Assembly (NCBI GenBank): GCA_029052265.1
Contig: JAIDJJ010000189.1
Coordinates: 1 to 8,285, forward strand
DNA length: 8,285 nt
From: Muribaculaceae bacterium
Lineage (GTDB): Bacteria; Bacteroidota; Bacteroidia; Bacteroidales; Muribaculaceae
Direction: 5' to 3'
Shown here: positions 1 to 5,888 of the stretch, piece by piece
Layout: every line of letters starts with the position of its first letter
Position numbering within the stretch: position 1 is the stretch's first letter
Made by a program: the position numbers and the translations under genes
The notes under the pieces: generated by a model
Told to the model about the DNA's origin: nothing
Seen by the model: only the letters and a program-made list of their open reading frames with translations
The model's database searches: none

Positions 1-85
1 CCGGATTGAGGCATTATTTATCGAATGATAATCTTTGATAATAAATTTGTAGGTGTCCATTGATGAAATAAAAACTAATTTAAAA

Positions 86-117
86 CAAAGTTAATGATAA
101 TATTCTAATTCCACAAA
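86..117 (-). promoter_or_regulatory. Bacteroidetes-type promoter directed leftward
   Basis: On the minus strand a TTTG (117-114) is separated by 20 nt from TAACTTTG (93-86), an exact match to the Bacteroidetes -33 (TTTG) and -7 (TAnnTTTG) consensus with normal spacing. Transcription would start near position 80 and run leftward out of the window. It sits just past the operon terminator, so it most likely starts a separate unit whose gene is not in view. The rest of 1-172 is AT-rich and holds no gene I can support. Confidence 0.6.
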
Positions 118-172
118 ATTGATTGTCTGCTAAAATAGTCTAAACACCCTCTCGACTTGGAGACTCTATAAA

Positions 173-234
173 ACATCAGGCATCGTCCAACCACAGGTCA
201 ACAAACATGCCTGTAGTTGGACGACGCCTGATGT
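173..234 (-). terminator. Long-stem terminator of the leftward operon
   Basis: A 25-bp stem pairs 173-197 with 210-234 around a 12-nt loop (198-209). The two non-Watson-Crick positions (182/225 and 192/215) are A-C and C-A clashes as plus-strand RNA but G-U pairs in the leftward transcript. The structure is therefore continuous only as minus-strand RNA. Leftward of the stem the transcript reads into TTTTATAG (172-165), a short U run. It lies about 80 nt beyond the stop of the small membrane protein. Confidence 0.82.
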
Positions 235-315
235 AGGTGTGTCATAATTTAATTTATGATACACCGCATTAATACCCCTTCCTACAATCCCTATGTCAAT
301 AAATCTATGAAATCA

Positions 316-555
316 TTATTTTTTACCACCTTTCAGAAGGCGGCGGAAAGTGCGCGGTTCTCCTGCATCCGGATTATTTTTGCGGAACTCTTTCTTTTCT
401 ATCAGGCTGCGATCGTAGTAAAGATGGTCATTTTCCTCGTTTATGTATTGGCTGTCGATATTCTCCCCCTTATGATGGTTGATCATGACGGCAGCCGCCA
501 TGAGTATGCCAAGAAATATTATTATCAGCAGAAATATTATCAGTACGTTTGTCAT
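316..555 (-). CDS. Small one-helix membrane protein, unknown function
   Basis: A 79-residue protein I do not recognise. Residues 3-26 form one strongly hydrophobic helix (IIFLLIIIFLGILMAAAVMI). A short His/Lys stretch and a hydrophilic, highly charged tail follow, with acidic residues in the middle (29-46) and a basic C-terminus (RRLLKGGKK). The hydrophobic start may be an uncleaved anchor, leaving the tail in the cytoplasm by the positive-inside rule, although the short N-terminus makes the topology uncertain. The ATG overlaps the dehydratase stop (ATGA), so expression is probably coupled and the protein may accompany the dehydratase at the membrane. It is the last gene before the 25-bp terminator hairpin. 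Reality of the gene rests on the overlap, the clean membrane segment and the operon position. Confidence 0.68.
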   Translation of the reverse strand: MTNVLIIFLLIIIFLGILMAAAVMINHHKGENIDSQYINEENDHLYYDRSLIEKKEFRKNNPDAGEPRTFRRLLKGGKK

Positions 556-2519
556 GATTGTGTGGGATGTTTGGAGTTATCTGTTTTCCGTTGTCCGTTT
601 TCCGTTTTAGGTTTGTCGAGAGCCTCGTATTTGGAGTGCTGGCTCTTAAATTCCGGCACAATCGCCTTCATCCCCGCCACAATCTCCATATCGTCGCCTG
701 AAGATGCGTTGCCTACCAGAGAACCTATTGCGCGGGCGACATCATCAAAACCATATTCCCTCACTTTGGCGATCTTGATTTTCGGGTGGAATGTCGGCAC
801 GGTGATTTCCTCGTCATTAAGCACCTCCTCATAAAGCTTCTCTCCGTCACGCAACCCTGTATATTTGATCTCTACATCTTTTGCACCACTCAGTTTGATC
901 ATTCTTTTCGCAAGGTCAGCAATCTTGACCGGCTTTCCCATGTCAAACACGTATATTTCGCCACCTTTCCCCATTGTTCCCGCCTCGATCACAAGCTTAC
1001 ATGCCTCCGGAATCAGCATGAAAAACCGGATTATGTCGGGATGAGTGACAGTGACCGGTCCCCCTTTCCGTATCTGTTCCTGGAATATAGGGATCACCGA
1101 CCCGTTAGAACCGAGCACATTGCCGAACCGTGTGGTAACGAACTGTGTGTGTCCCTTGACATTACCGTCTTTTATAGCCTTGTCAAGACTCTGTACATAT
1201 ATCTCGCATATACGCTTGGAACAACCCATGACATTGGTAGGGTTTACAGCCTTGTCGGTCGACACCATCACAAACTTCTTTGTACCGTATTTCACAGCAA
1301 GATCCGCGATAATCCTTGTGCCGTCGATATTGTTCACTACCGCCTCATATGGATTATCCTCCATCATCGGGACATGTTTATAGGCAGCGGCATGAAACAC
1401 ATACATCGGACGGTACGTGTCGAATATACGTTCCATCATTTTCTTGTCAGCAATGTCTGCCACTATCGTCTCCGCCTTTATTTCAGGCCAGTTGTTGCGC
1501 ATCATCAGCCGGATGTCGTGCATCGGGGTCTCAGCCTGATCTATCAGCACGAGATGCGAAGGACCATAGGTGGCTATCTGGCGTACCATTTCAGATCCGA
1601 TACTGCCTGCGGCACCGGTGATCATCACCACGTTTCCGTTGAGAAGCCGTGCCGCAGCTTCCATGTCAACCTCAATCTTCTCGCGGGGAAGGAGATCCTC
1701 CACGTCGATCGGATGAAGATCCGACACGCGGATATCCGATTTTCCGTCCCATTCACGAGCCTGCGGCATCACCATTATCTTTATTCCAGCCTCCACGAGA
1801 GTATTTACAAGCTCCTCCCTTTCGCGCAGCACGTTCATCATCAAGGGAGAGACAAGGAGTGCCTTTGCCTTCGCTGAATGCATCACCCCGATCAGGGAGT
1901 CGTCGAAATCCCAGACCTTCACGCCCATCAGCCTGCGGGCTTTCATGTCGGGGTCAGCGCTTACGAATCCACCGAGAGTATAGGGAGAGTCAGCGGAAGA
2001 GCGCATGTTTTTCGCGAGCGCCACACCACCGGATTTCACGCCGAGAACAAATGCTTTCGAAGAATCCGGACGTTTGGAAGTCTCCTCAAAAATAGTTTTG
2101 ACCCACACACGCACCGTCCACATGAATGCCACCACAAACAGCCCGAGCAAAATTACATCGGCATAGCTGAACGCCACAAGCCAGTCTGCGCTACCGAACA
2201 GCCATAGCAGAGCGCAGCACATCACGACCGAGAGCACCACAGCCGAGCTGACCCTGAGAAGATCAGTGAACGAAGAATACCTCATCACGCCATCATAAGT
2301 ATGGAATAATCTGAAAGCGATAATGAAACATCCGAGAAACGCACAAAGAGTAATGGAGAGCGAACCGATGACTTCGAGGGTCTGTTCGGAACCGTGGTGA
2401 ACCGTATAGGCGAGGAGCCCGGCAAACACCACAAACACACAGTCAAGTATCAATATGCTCCAATAAGGGAGCGCCGACCTGGAAAAATACCAGTTGGCTA
2501 ATGATTTAAGTGATTTCAT
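552..2519 (-). CDS. WbpM/PglF-type UDP-HexNAc 4,6-dehydratase
   Basis: Inner-membrane nucleotide-sugar dehydratase of 655 residues that would convert UDP-GlcNAc to a UDP-4-keto-6-deoxy-HexNAc, the first committed step to bacillosamine- or QuiNAc/FucNAc-type sugars. Four hydrophobic helices lie at about 17-41, 49-72, 89-109 and 115-138. A CoA-binding-like domain follows (155-270), then the short-chain dehydrogenase domain with the NAD(P)-binding TGAAGSIGSE (301-310). The active-site set is the TDK of VSTDKAVNP (421-423) and M431-x-x-x-K435, where Met replaces the usual SDR tyrosine, as in WbpM/PglF. The last ~19 residues, beyond the conserved SKYEALD, are Lys/Thr/Asn-rich and coincide with a heptanucleotide array (580-607). 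The stop overlaps the next start (ATGA). There is no Shine-Dalgarno sequence before the ATG at 2519. Confidence 0.94.
   Translation of the reverse strand: MKSLKSLANWYFSRSALPYWSILILDCVFVVFAGLLAYTVHHGSEQTLEVIGSLSITLCAFLGCFIIAFRLFHTYDGVMRYSSFTDLLRVSSAVVLSVVMCCALLWLFGSADWLVAFSYADVILLGLFVVAFMWTVRVWVKTIFEETSKRPDSSKAFVLGVKSGGVALAKNMRSSADSPYTLGGFVSADPDMKARRLMGVKVWDFDDSLIGVMHSAKAKALLVSPLMMNVLREREELVNTLVEAGIKIMVMPQAREWDGKSDIRVSDLHPIDVEDLLPREKIEVDMEAAARLLNGNVVMITGAAGSIGSEMVRQIATYGPSHLVLIDQAETPMHDIRLMMRNNWPEIKAETIVADIADKKMMERIFDTYRPMYVFHAAAYKHVPMMEDNPYEAVVNNIDGTRIIADLAVKYGTKKFVMVSTDKAVNPTNVMGCSKRICEIYVQSLDKAIKDGNVKGHTQFVTTRFGNVLGSNGSVIPIFQEQIRKGGPVTVTHPDIIRFFMLIPEACKLVIEAGTMGKGGEIYVFDMGKPVKIADLAKRMIKLSGAKDVEIKYTGLRDGEKLYEEVLNDEEITVPTFHPKIKIAKVREYGFDDVARAIGSLVGNASSGDDMEIVAGMKAIVPEFKSQHSKYEALDKPKTENGQRKTDNSKHPTQS
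580..607. repeat. Heptanucleotide array inside the dehydratase 3' end
   Basis: Four consecutive 7-nt units on the plus strand: TCTGTTT, TCCGTTG, TCCGTTT and TCCGTTT. They encode, on the minus strand, about residues 638-647 of the dehydratase. Because 7 is not a multiple of 3, loss or gain of one unit would shift the frame of the protein tail and uncouple the ATGA junction with the next gene. Confidence 0.75.
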
Positions 2520-2585
2520 AATAAAAATGCAGCAGAAGCTATCTTACGGGGCATGTCTTGCCCATGCAAGTCTAAATAAAATCAA

Positions 2586-2615
2586 GTCATTTCCAATCCT
2601 CGGATTAGAAATGAC
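2586..2615 (-). terminator. Bidirectional Rho-independent terminator candidate
   Basis: A near-perfect hairpin pairs GTCATTTC (2586-2593) with GAAATGAC (2608-2615) and AATCC (2595-2599) with GGATT (2602-2606). The single mismatch (2594/2607) is C-A as plus-strand RNA but a G-U pair in the leftward transcript, giving a continuous stem of about 13 bp with a 4-nt loop. T-rich tracts follow on both sides: TTGATTTTATTT in the leftward direction and GTTTTTGTTTTA rightward. It lies 50 nt beyond the aminotransferase stop and 66 nt before the dehydratase start, so it probably ends or attenuates the aminotransferase transcript. Confidence 0.75.
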
Positions 2616-2664
2616 CGTTTTTGTTTTATGACACAGGATTGATAAGAATTTTGAAAAGAGGAGC

Positions 2665-3930
2665 TCAGGCAAGACTGTCCTTGATGGCATCCACTATGTA
2701 GCGCACATCATCGTCAGTGACGTAAGGACCCGCCGGCAGACAGATACCGACAGCAAAAAGAGACTCGCTGACACCGTTTACATAAGCCGGGCTGTTCTTA
2801 TAGACCGGCTGCCGATGCATTGGCTTCCAAAGAGGGCGCGCCTCTATATTTGCAGCATCGAGCGCTACACGCAGCGCCTCTACGTTATCATTAGGCTGAC
2901 AGTCGGTGGTGGCGGTGGATGCTGTGTGGGTGACACCCGCCGCCCCACCAACTGCGCCTGTTATTACCTTGCGATATGCATTTTCCTGACCTTTTATTCT
3001 GAGGTGAGGGTCAAGAGTAGCTGTACAGAGCCAGAAATTGGAATCATACCGTTCAGACGGATTACAGTGCATGGTGATGCCGTCTACTTCATTTAGAAGT
3101 TCACAATAAAGTTCCTGAACATGTTTATGATGATTGATGTGGTCATCAATCACAGTCATCTGACCTCTTCCGATACCGGCACACACATTGCTCATGCGAT
3201 AATTGTAGCCGATATGTTCGTGCTGATAATACGGATAAGACTCACGCGCCTGTGTGGCATAAAAGAGAATTTCATTTTTTGCAACCTCATCATCACAGAT
3301 AAGTGCACCCCCTCCGGAGGTGGTTATCATCTTGTTTCCGTTGAAACTCAACACTCCATAGCGTCCGAAAGAGCCAAGCACCTGTCCGTCAAAACGGGAG
3401 CCGAGACCTTCCGCAGCATCCTCTATCACCGGGATACCATATCGGTCGGCAATCTCCATGATACGGTCTATCTGATATGGCATTCCGTATAGTGCGACAG
3501 GAATGATGGCTTTCGGTTTCTTTCCCGTTTTCTCTACACGGTCTTTGATCGCCTCTTCAAGCAACGCGGGATCCATGTTCCACGACTCGCGTTCAGAATC
3601 CACAAAGACAGGTGTGGCTCCGAGATAGGTTATCGGATGAGACGAGGCGCAGAAAGTGAACGACTGCACTATGACTTCATCACCGGGACCGACACCACAG
3701 GCGAGTAAGGCGAGATGTACGGCGGCAGTACCGGAAGAAAGCCCAACCACTTTTTTATCAAGCCAAGAATTTCCAAGACGCTTGTTTACGAAACATTCAA
3801 GGTCTTTTTCGAAACCGTTTACATTGGGACCCATCGGGACAACCCAATTGGTATCGAAAGCCTCCTGTATGAAGTTCATCTCCTTGCCGCTCATATGAGC
3901 GAGGCAAAGATAAATTCTTTCTTTTCGCAT
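2665..3930 (-). CDS. DegT/DnrJ/EryC1-family PLP aminotransferase
   Basis: Fold-type I PLP enzyme of 421 residues that would aminate a nucleotide-linked 4-keto-6-deoxy sugar with glutamate as donor (PglE, WbpE and PseC are relatives). Visible features are the phosphate-binding SSGTAA (65-70), the cofactor-contacting Asp171 in VIEDAAEGLGS, the PLP-binding Lys200 in SFNGNKMITTSGGG, and the family segment GYNYRMSN (241-248). The C-terminal part carries ARPLWKPMHRQPVY and CLPAGPYVTDDDVRYIV, typical of sugar aminotransferases. Residues about 311-350 are a longer, Gly/Ala/Thr-rich loop than in PglE; I believe Bacteroidales relatives share it. Its natural partner is the 4,6-dehydratase gene 145 nt downstream, although a terminator-like hairpin sits between them. 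Together they would give a UDP-4-amino-4,6-dideoxy-HexNAc. The exact stereochemistry cannot be read. Confidence 0.92.
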   Translation of the reverse strand: MRKERIYLCLAHMSGKEMNFIQEAFDTNWVVPMGPNVNGFEKDLECFVNKRLGNSWLDKKVVGLSSGTAAVHLALLACGVGPGDEVIVQSFTFCASSHPITYLGATPVFVDSERESWNMDPALLEEAIKDRVEKTGKKPKAIIPVALYGMPYQIDRIMEIADRYGIPVIEDAAEGLGSRFDGQVLGSFGRYGVLSFNGNKMITTSGGGALICDDEVAKNEILFYATQARESYPYYQHEHIGYNYRMSNVCAGIGRGQMTVIDDHINHHKHVQELYCELLNEVDGITMHCNPSERYDSNFWLCTATLDPHLRIKGQENAYRKVITGAVGGAAGVTHTASTATTDCQPNDNVEALRVALDAANIEARPLWKPMHRQPVYKNSPAYVNGVSESLFAVGICLPAGPYVTDDDVRYIVDAIKDSLA

Positions 3931-4135
3931 GTATATTATGAATTTTAGTTATCAGTTACAAATCAATGAGAGCAATAGCCGGCGAATTTTATTCAAGTCT
4001 TAATTAGGTAATCCTCATAGTCATTACCAATTATCTTCTGCATGATCCTACCCAAGGGTAGAATCACAGAACAAATCATGGCACAAAGACTTTGGAGCCA
4101 ACTCATCAATTTGGCATTACTGCAACAAGGAAAGC

Positions 4136-4182
4136 GTCCAAATGAGTTGGACTTATCGTTTTTAGTGGGCTGAACCCACTAA
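4136..4182. repeat. Two adjacent small inverted repeats
   Basis: The first hairpin pairs GTCCAA (4136-4141) with TTGGAC (4147-4152) across a 5-nt loop. The second pairs TTAGTGGG (4162-4169) with CCCACTAA (4175-4182), a perfect 8-bp stem with loop CTGAA. The left arm of another possible pairing, CCAACTCAT (4098-4106), matches ATGAGTTGG (4142-4150), so alternative folds exist. Neither strand has a clear T run after the second stem, so a Rho-independent terminator is doubtful. A structured leader for the aminotransferase transcript is another possibility. Confidence 0.4.
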
Positions 4183-4248
4183 TTGTTAAAATATCAAGTT
4201 GGATTTTTAGAATTATTAAACGCCAGCCCCATGTTCACTTCTTGAAAA

Positions 4249-4276
4249 TGCATAATGCATAATTCATAAAGCATAA
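4249..4276. repeat. Heptanucleotide array, TGCATAA units
   Basis: Four consecutive 7-nt units: TGCATAA, TGCATAA, TTCATAA and AGCATAA. It is the third distinct short-word family in this gene-free gap and has no open frame across it. Confidence 0.75.
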
Positions 4277-4626
4277 TCTAATTGTATTTAAGACTGATGT
4301 TTATCGATTATTGGCTGTTCCTCCCAGCGTGCGGATACGTCATTGGCTTTCCGCGTCTCGCATCGTTGCTGTACATAAATACCGGTTTTGGTTTTTACAG
4401 CTGCGAATTGAAAATCATCGAAGACCTATATAGTCAACTCAATCTGAACCAAGTTATATCTTTTGGTCGAATTCGTACTTGGACGCTTACCAATAAATTA
4501 CAATACTGCCCAAACCTCAAGTCATAGTTAGATCCGAGATCCAGAGGATTTGAGCGTTTTCAAGAAAAAACAGAAGAACAGAAATACTGAATGTGGTTAA
4601 AAAACAACAGTAAGAAGTGGATATAT

Positions 4627-4650
4627 GAACAGAAGAACAGAAGAGCAAAA
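4627..4650. repeat. Short-word array, GAACAGAA units, with upstream copy
   Basis: Three 8-nt words: GAACAGAA, GAACAGAA and the degenerate GAGCAAAA. A 15-nt stretch (AACAGAAGAACAGAA) at 4628-4642 also occurs at 4569-4583. A second shared word, AGATCCAGAG, occurs at 4537-4546 and 4662-4671. Together these suggest that the 4537-4671 block partly duplicated or grew from the same words. Confidence 0.7.
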
Positions 4651-4678
4651 GGGGAAGGTCAAGATCCAGAGAACTTAT

Positions 4679-4707
4679 GACTAACGACTAATCGACTAAC
4701 GACTATT
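4679..4707. repeat. Short-word array, GACTAAC units
   Basis: Four tandem words on the plus strand: GACTAAC, GACTAATC, GACTAAC and GACTATT. The array lies just downstream of the toxin remnant. Arrays of such 7-8 nt words are, to my recollection, common between genes in Bacteroidales genomes; their origin and role are unclear. Confidence 0.75.
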
Positions 4708-4727
4708 TTACGACCAGAGCCCTTATT

Positions 4728-5008
4728 CTATCCAAACAAATCGCTATGTGAGCCTGTATCTGTAAGGAGTAACGTCAGTTCAGTATCATTCTGTTCCCAT
4801 ACAGGCAGCCAATCCGATTGGATATGACATTCCCAACAACCGTCATAAATTCCTGACAGTTTGTGTGATCGATATTTTGGGGGCAATGACCCATCTTGAG
4901 CAAGAGTCTTGACAACAGTCGTCAACTTCGACATATCAAGACCCCGTTTCACGCAACGTTTCAAAGCCCTATCAAAAATTGCTTAGATGTTATTACCGTG
5001 TAACTCAT
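4728..5008 (-). pseudogene. YafQ-family mRNA-interferase toxin, frameshifted
   Basis: RelE/ParE-fold toxin of the YafQ family, a ribosome-dependent mRNA endonuclease in known members. Translation from the ATG at 5008, which overlaps the antitoxin stop, gives MSYTVITSKQF and then leaves frame at a T5 run (A5 on the plus strand, 4974-4978), reaching a TGA after 15 codons. The rest of the toxin continues in another frame (FDRALKRCVKRGLDMSKL and onward) to the TAG at 4728. The join QF-DRALKRC fits the family exactly, so +2 T, or one T lost from a longer run, explains it. Most YafQ active-site positions are kept: the His of YRSHKLSG, the His, Asp and Trp of CHIQSDW, and the His and Phe of GSHSDLF. 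The position of E. coli YafQ Arg83 is Asp here. A 78-residue internal frame from a TTG (4964) would lack the first strand and helix. Inactivation, phase variation or a sequencing error are all possible. Confidence 0.78.
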
Positions 5009-5223
5009 TTGCCAATATTATTAATATATTCTATTAGCGAGTCAACACTTTCCCAACGTGTCACTTCTCCCTTTCGTGCTTCTTCTATAGCCAGTTCAAG
5101 TTCAGTCTTATGCCTTGACTTTTTTGCCGGTTTGGCTATGGAAACGCCATCAAGAGCACCAAGAACCTTTTTAAGGCTTGGAAGGATTGCCGGATTTTCG
5201 ATATTTAAAACAAGCTGCGTCAT
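5005..5223 (-). CDS. Type II antitoxin of a YafQ-family module
   Basis: A 72-residue protein resembling the antitoxins that precede YafQ/RelE-type toxins in Bacteroidales. It has an N-terminal beta segment (MTQLVLNIENPAILPSLKKV), a Lys-rich linker at about 33-41, and an amphipathic charged helix (ELELAIEEARKGEV) followed by a short C-terminal segment expected to wrap the toxin. Antitoxins of this kind bind the toxin and repress their own promoter. The stop overlaps the start of the toxin frame (ATGA), the usual layout of these operons. It starts 77 nt after the hydrolase stop; I see no terminator in that AT-rich gap and no convincing promoter. The frame is intact even though its partner is broken. 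Identification rests on context and general resemblance rather than a hallmark motif. Confidence 0.75.
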   Translation of the reverse strand: MTQLVLNIENPAILPSLKKVLGALDGVSIAKPAKKSRHKTELELAIEEARKGEVTRWESVDSLIEYINNIGK

Positions 5224-5300
5224 AATTTTTCCCTATTTAATTTCAAATGCAGAGATAATCATTTATAATTAAATAACAAATCCAATCACCTTATGATTTC

Positions 5301-5888
5301 CTATCCCCGATAATTGCAAATTCCATGCCCGGGATAGATATCGTACTTTCCTGCCATATCCTTTAATCTGTCATACCACATTTTTGCCTCGTTCCTGTTG
5401 CTGTTCGGGAATGATGCTATCACCTTTATTCCCGGTATATATGAATCTCCGGTAAAAAGCGCGTCGCCAATACGATAAGTCAGACAACTTTTATCATGAC
5501 CGGGTGTAGGAATTATCTTCACTTTATAATTATCAAAAACCTTTATGGAATCTCTTTCATCAACAGCCCTGATTGCCGGAGAATCAATTTCAATGGGATC
5601 GTCATGATAACGTGAGAAATTCCAGTTTGATCTGCTTAAGGCAGCTTTACCGAAGGAGGAAGTGTAAACCAATGCATTCGGGAAAGATCTTAGAAACTCA
5701 TTTATCCCATAAATATGGTCGTAATGGGTATGAGTGATAAACAATGCTTCTACAGAAAGATTAAGCTGATTTATATATTGATTGATCGGATTAAAGTCTC
5801 CAATATCAATTATAATAGCATTTCCATTTTCATGTAAAATATATGAATTGGATTCAAAAACACTGTTTACAAAACGTTCAATTTTCAT
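5301..5888 (-). CDS. Metallo-beta-lactamase-fold hydrolase
   Basis: A 195-residue MBL-fold hydrolase, probably binuclear zinc and cytoplasmic (no signal peptide). The metal ligands are complete: the HxHxDH motif at His53, His55, Asp57 and His58 (THTHYDH), His131 (PTPGH), Asp148 (FTGDS) and His188 (YPGHG). The layout is that of glyoxalase II or thioesterase-like members rather than true beta-lactamases. The start codon overlaps the stop of the phosphoglycosyl transferase (ATGA), so translation is probably coupled and the protein most likely serves the same pathway. With an ACP and KAS III in the same run, hydrolysis of an acyl thioester is an attractive possibility. Some MBL-fold proteins act as acyl-ACP thioesterases in polyketide pathways, but nothing in this sequence proves that role. 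Confidence 0.85.
   Translation of the reverse strand: MKIERFVNSVFESNSYILHENGNAIIIDIGDFNPINQYINQLNLSVEALFITHTHYDHIYGINEFLRSFPNALVYTSSFGKAALSRSNWNFSRYHDDPIEIDSPAIRAVDERDSIKVFDNYKVKIIPTPGHDKSCLTYRIGDALFTGDSYIPGIKVIASFPNSNRNEAKMWYDRLKDMAGKYDIYPGHGICNYRG

Larger units (their letters stand above)
3931..4727. other. About 800-nt region without an intact gene
   Basis: No convincing gene lies between the toxin remnant and the aminotransferase. From left to right it holds an AT-rich leader of the aminotransferase gene, a plus-strand open stretch (4021-4173, about 50 codons, containing a 31-codon frame from the ATG at 4078), two small hairpins, and a 7-nt word array. An unrecognised stretch (about 4290-4527) follows, and then two more short-word arrays. 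The plus-strand frame starting at TTG 4282 (81 codons) has no family resemblance I recognise and no ribosome-binding context. The base composition in 4310-4430 is richer in GC than its surroundings, so decayed coding sequence or an old insertion remnant is possible but unproven. I found no minus-strand TTTG/TAnnTTTG promoter for the aminotransferase here. Confidence 0.5.

Noticed and set aside
17..49. Plus-strand promoter TTTA, 21 nt, TAAATTTG
   Set aside because: One mismatch in the -33 element, and no plus-strand gene follows; AT-rich sequence makes such matches likely.
786..1877. Plus-strand frame of 363 codons
   Set aside because: It lies entirely opposite the dehydratase gene, whose motifs are complete. 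The antisense translation is His-, Arg- and Cys-rich and resembles no family.
2550..2565. Small GGGCA/TGCCC inverted repeat before the dehydratase gene
   Set aside because: Five pairs only and no T run; could be part of the leader but cannot be supported as an element.
3959..3966. Minus-strand TTGATTTG as a -7 element for the aminotransferase
   Set aside because: It lacks the TA at the start of TAnnTTTG, and no TTTG lies about 20 nt upstream.
4282..4527. Plus-strand frame of 81 codons starting at TTG
   Set aside because: Start codon is poor, it begins at the edge of a word array, and I recognise no family or motif. Kept only as part of the gene-free region.
5261..5274. ATTTA/TAAAT inverted repeat upstream of the antitoxin as an operator
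   Set aside because: Only 5 bp and pure A/T in an AT-rich gap; too weak to support.
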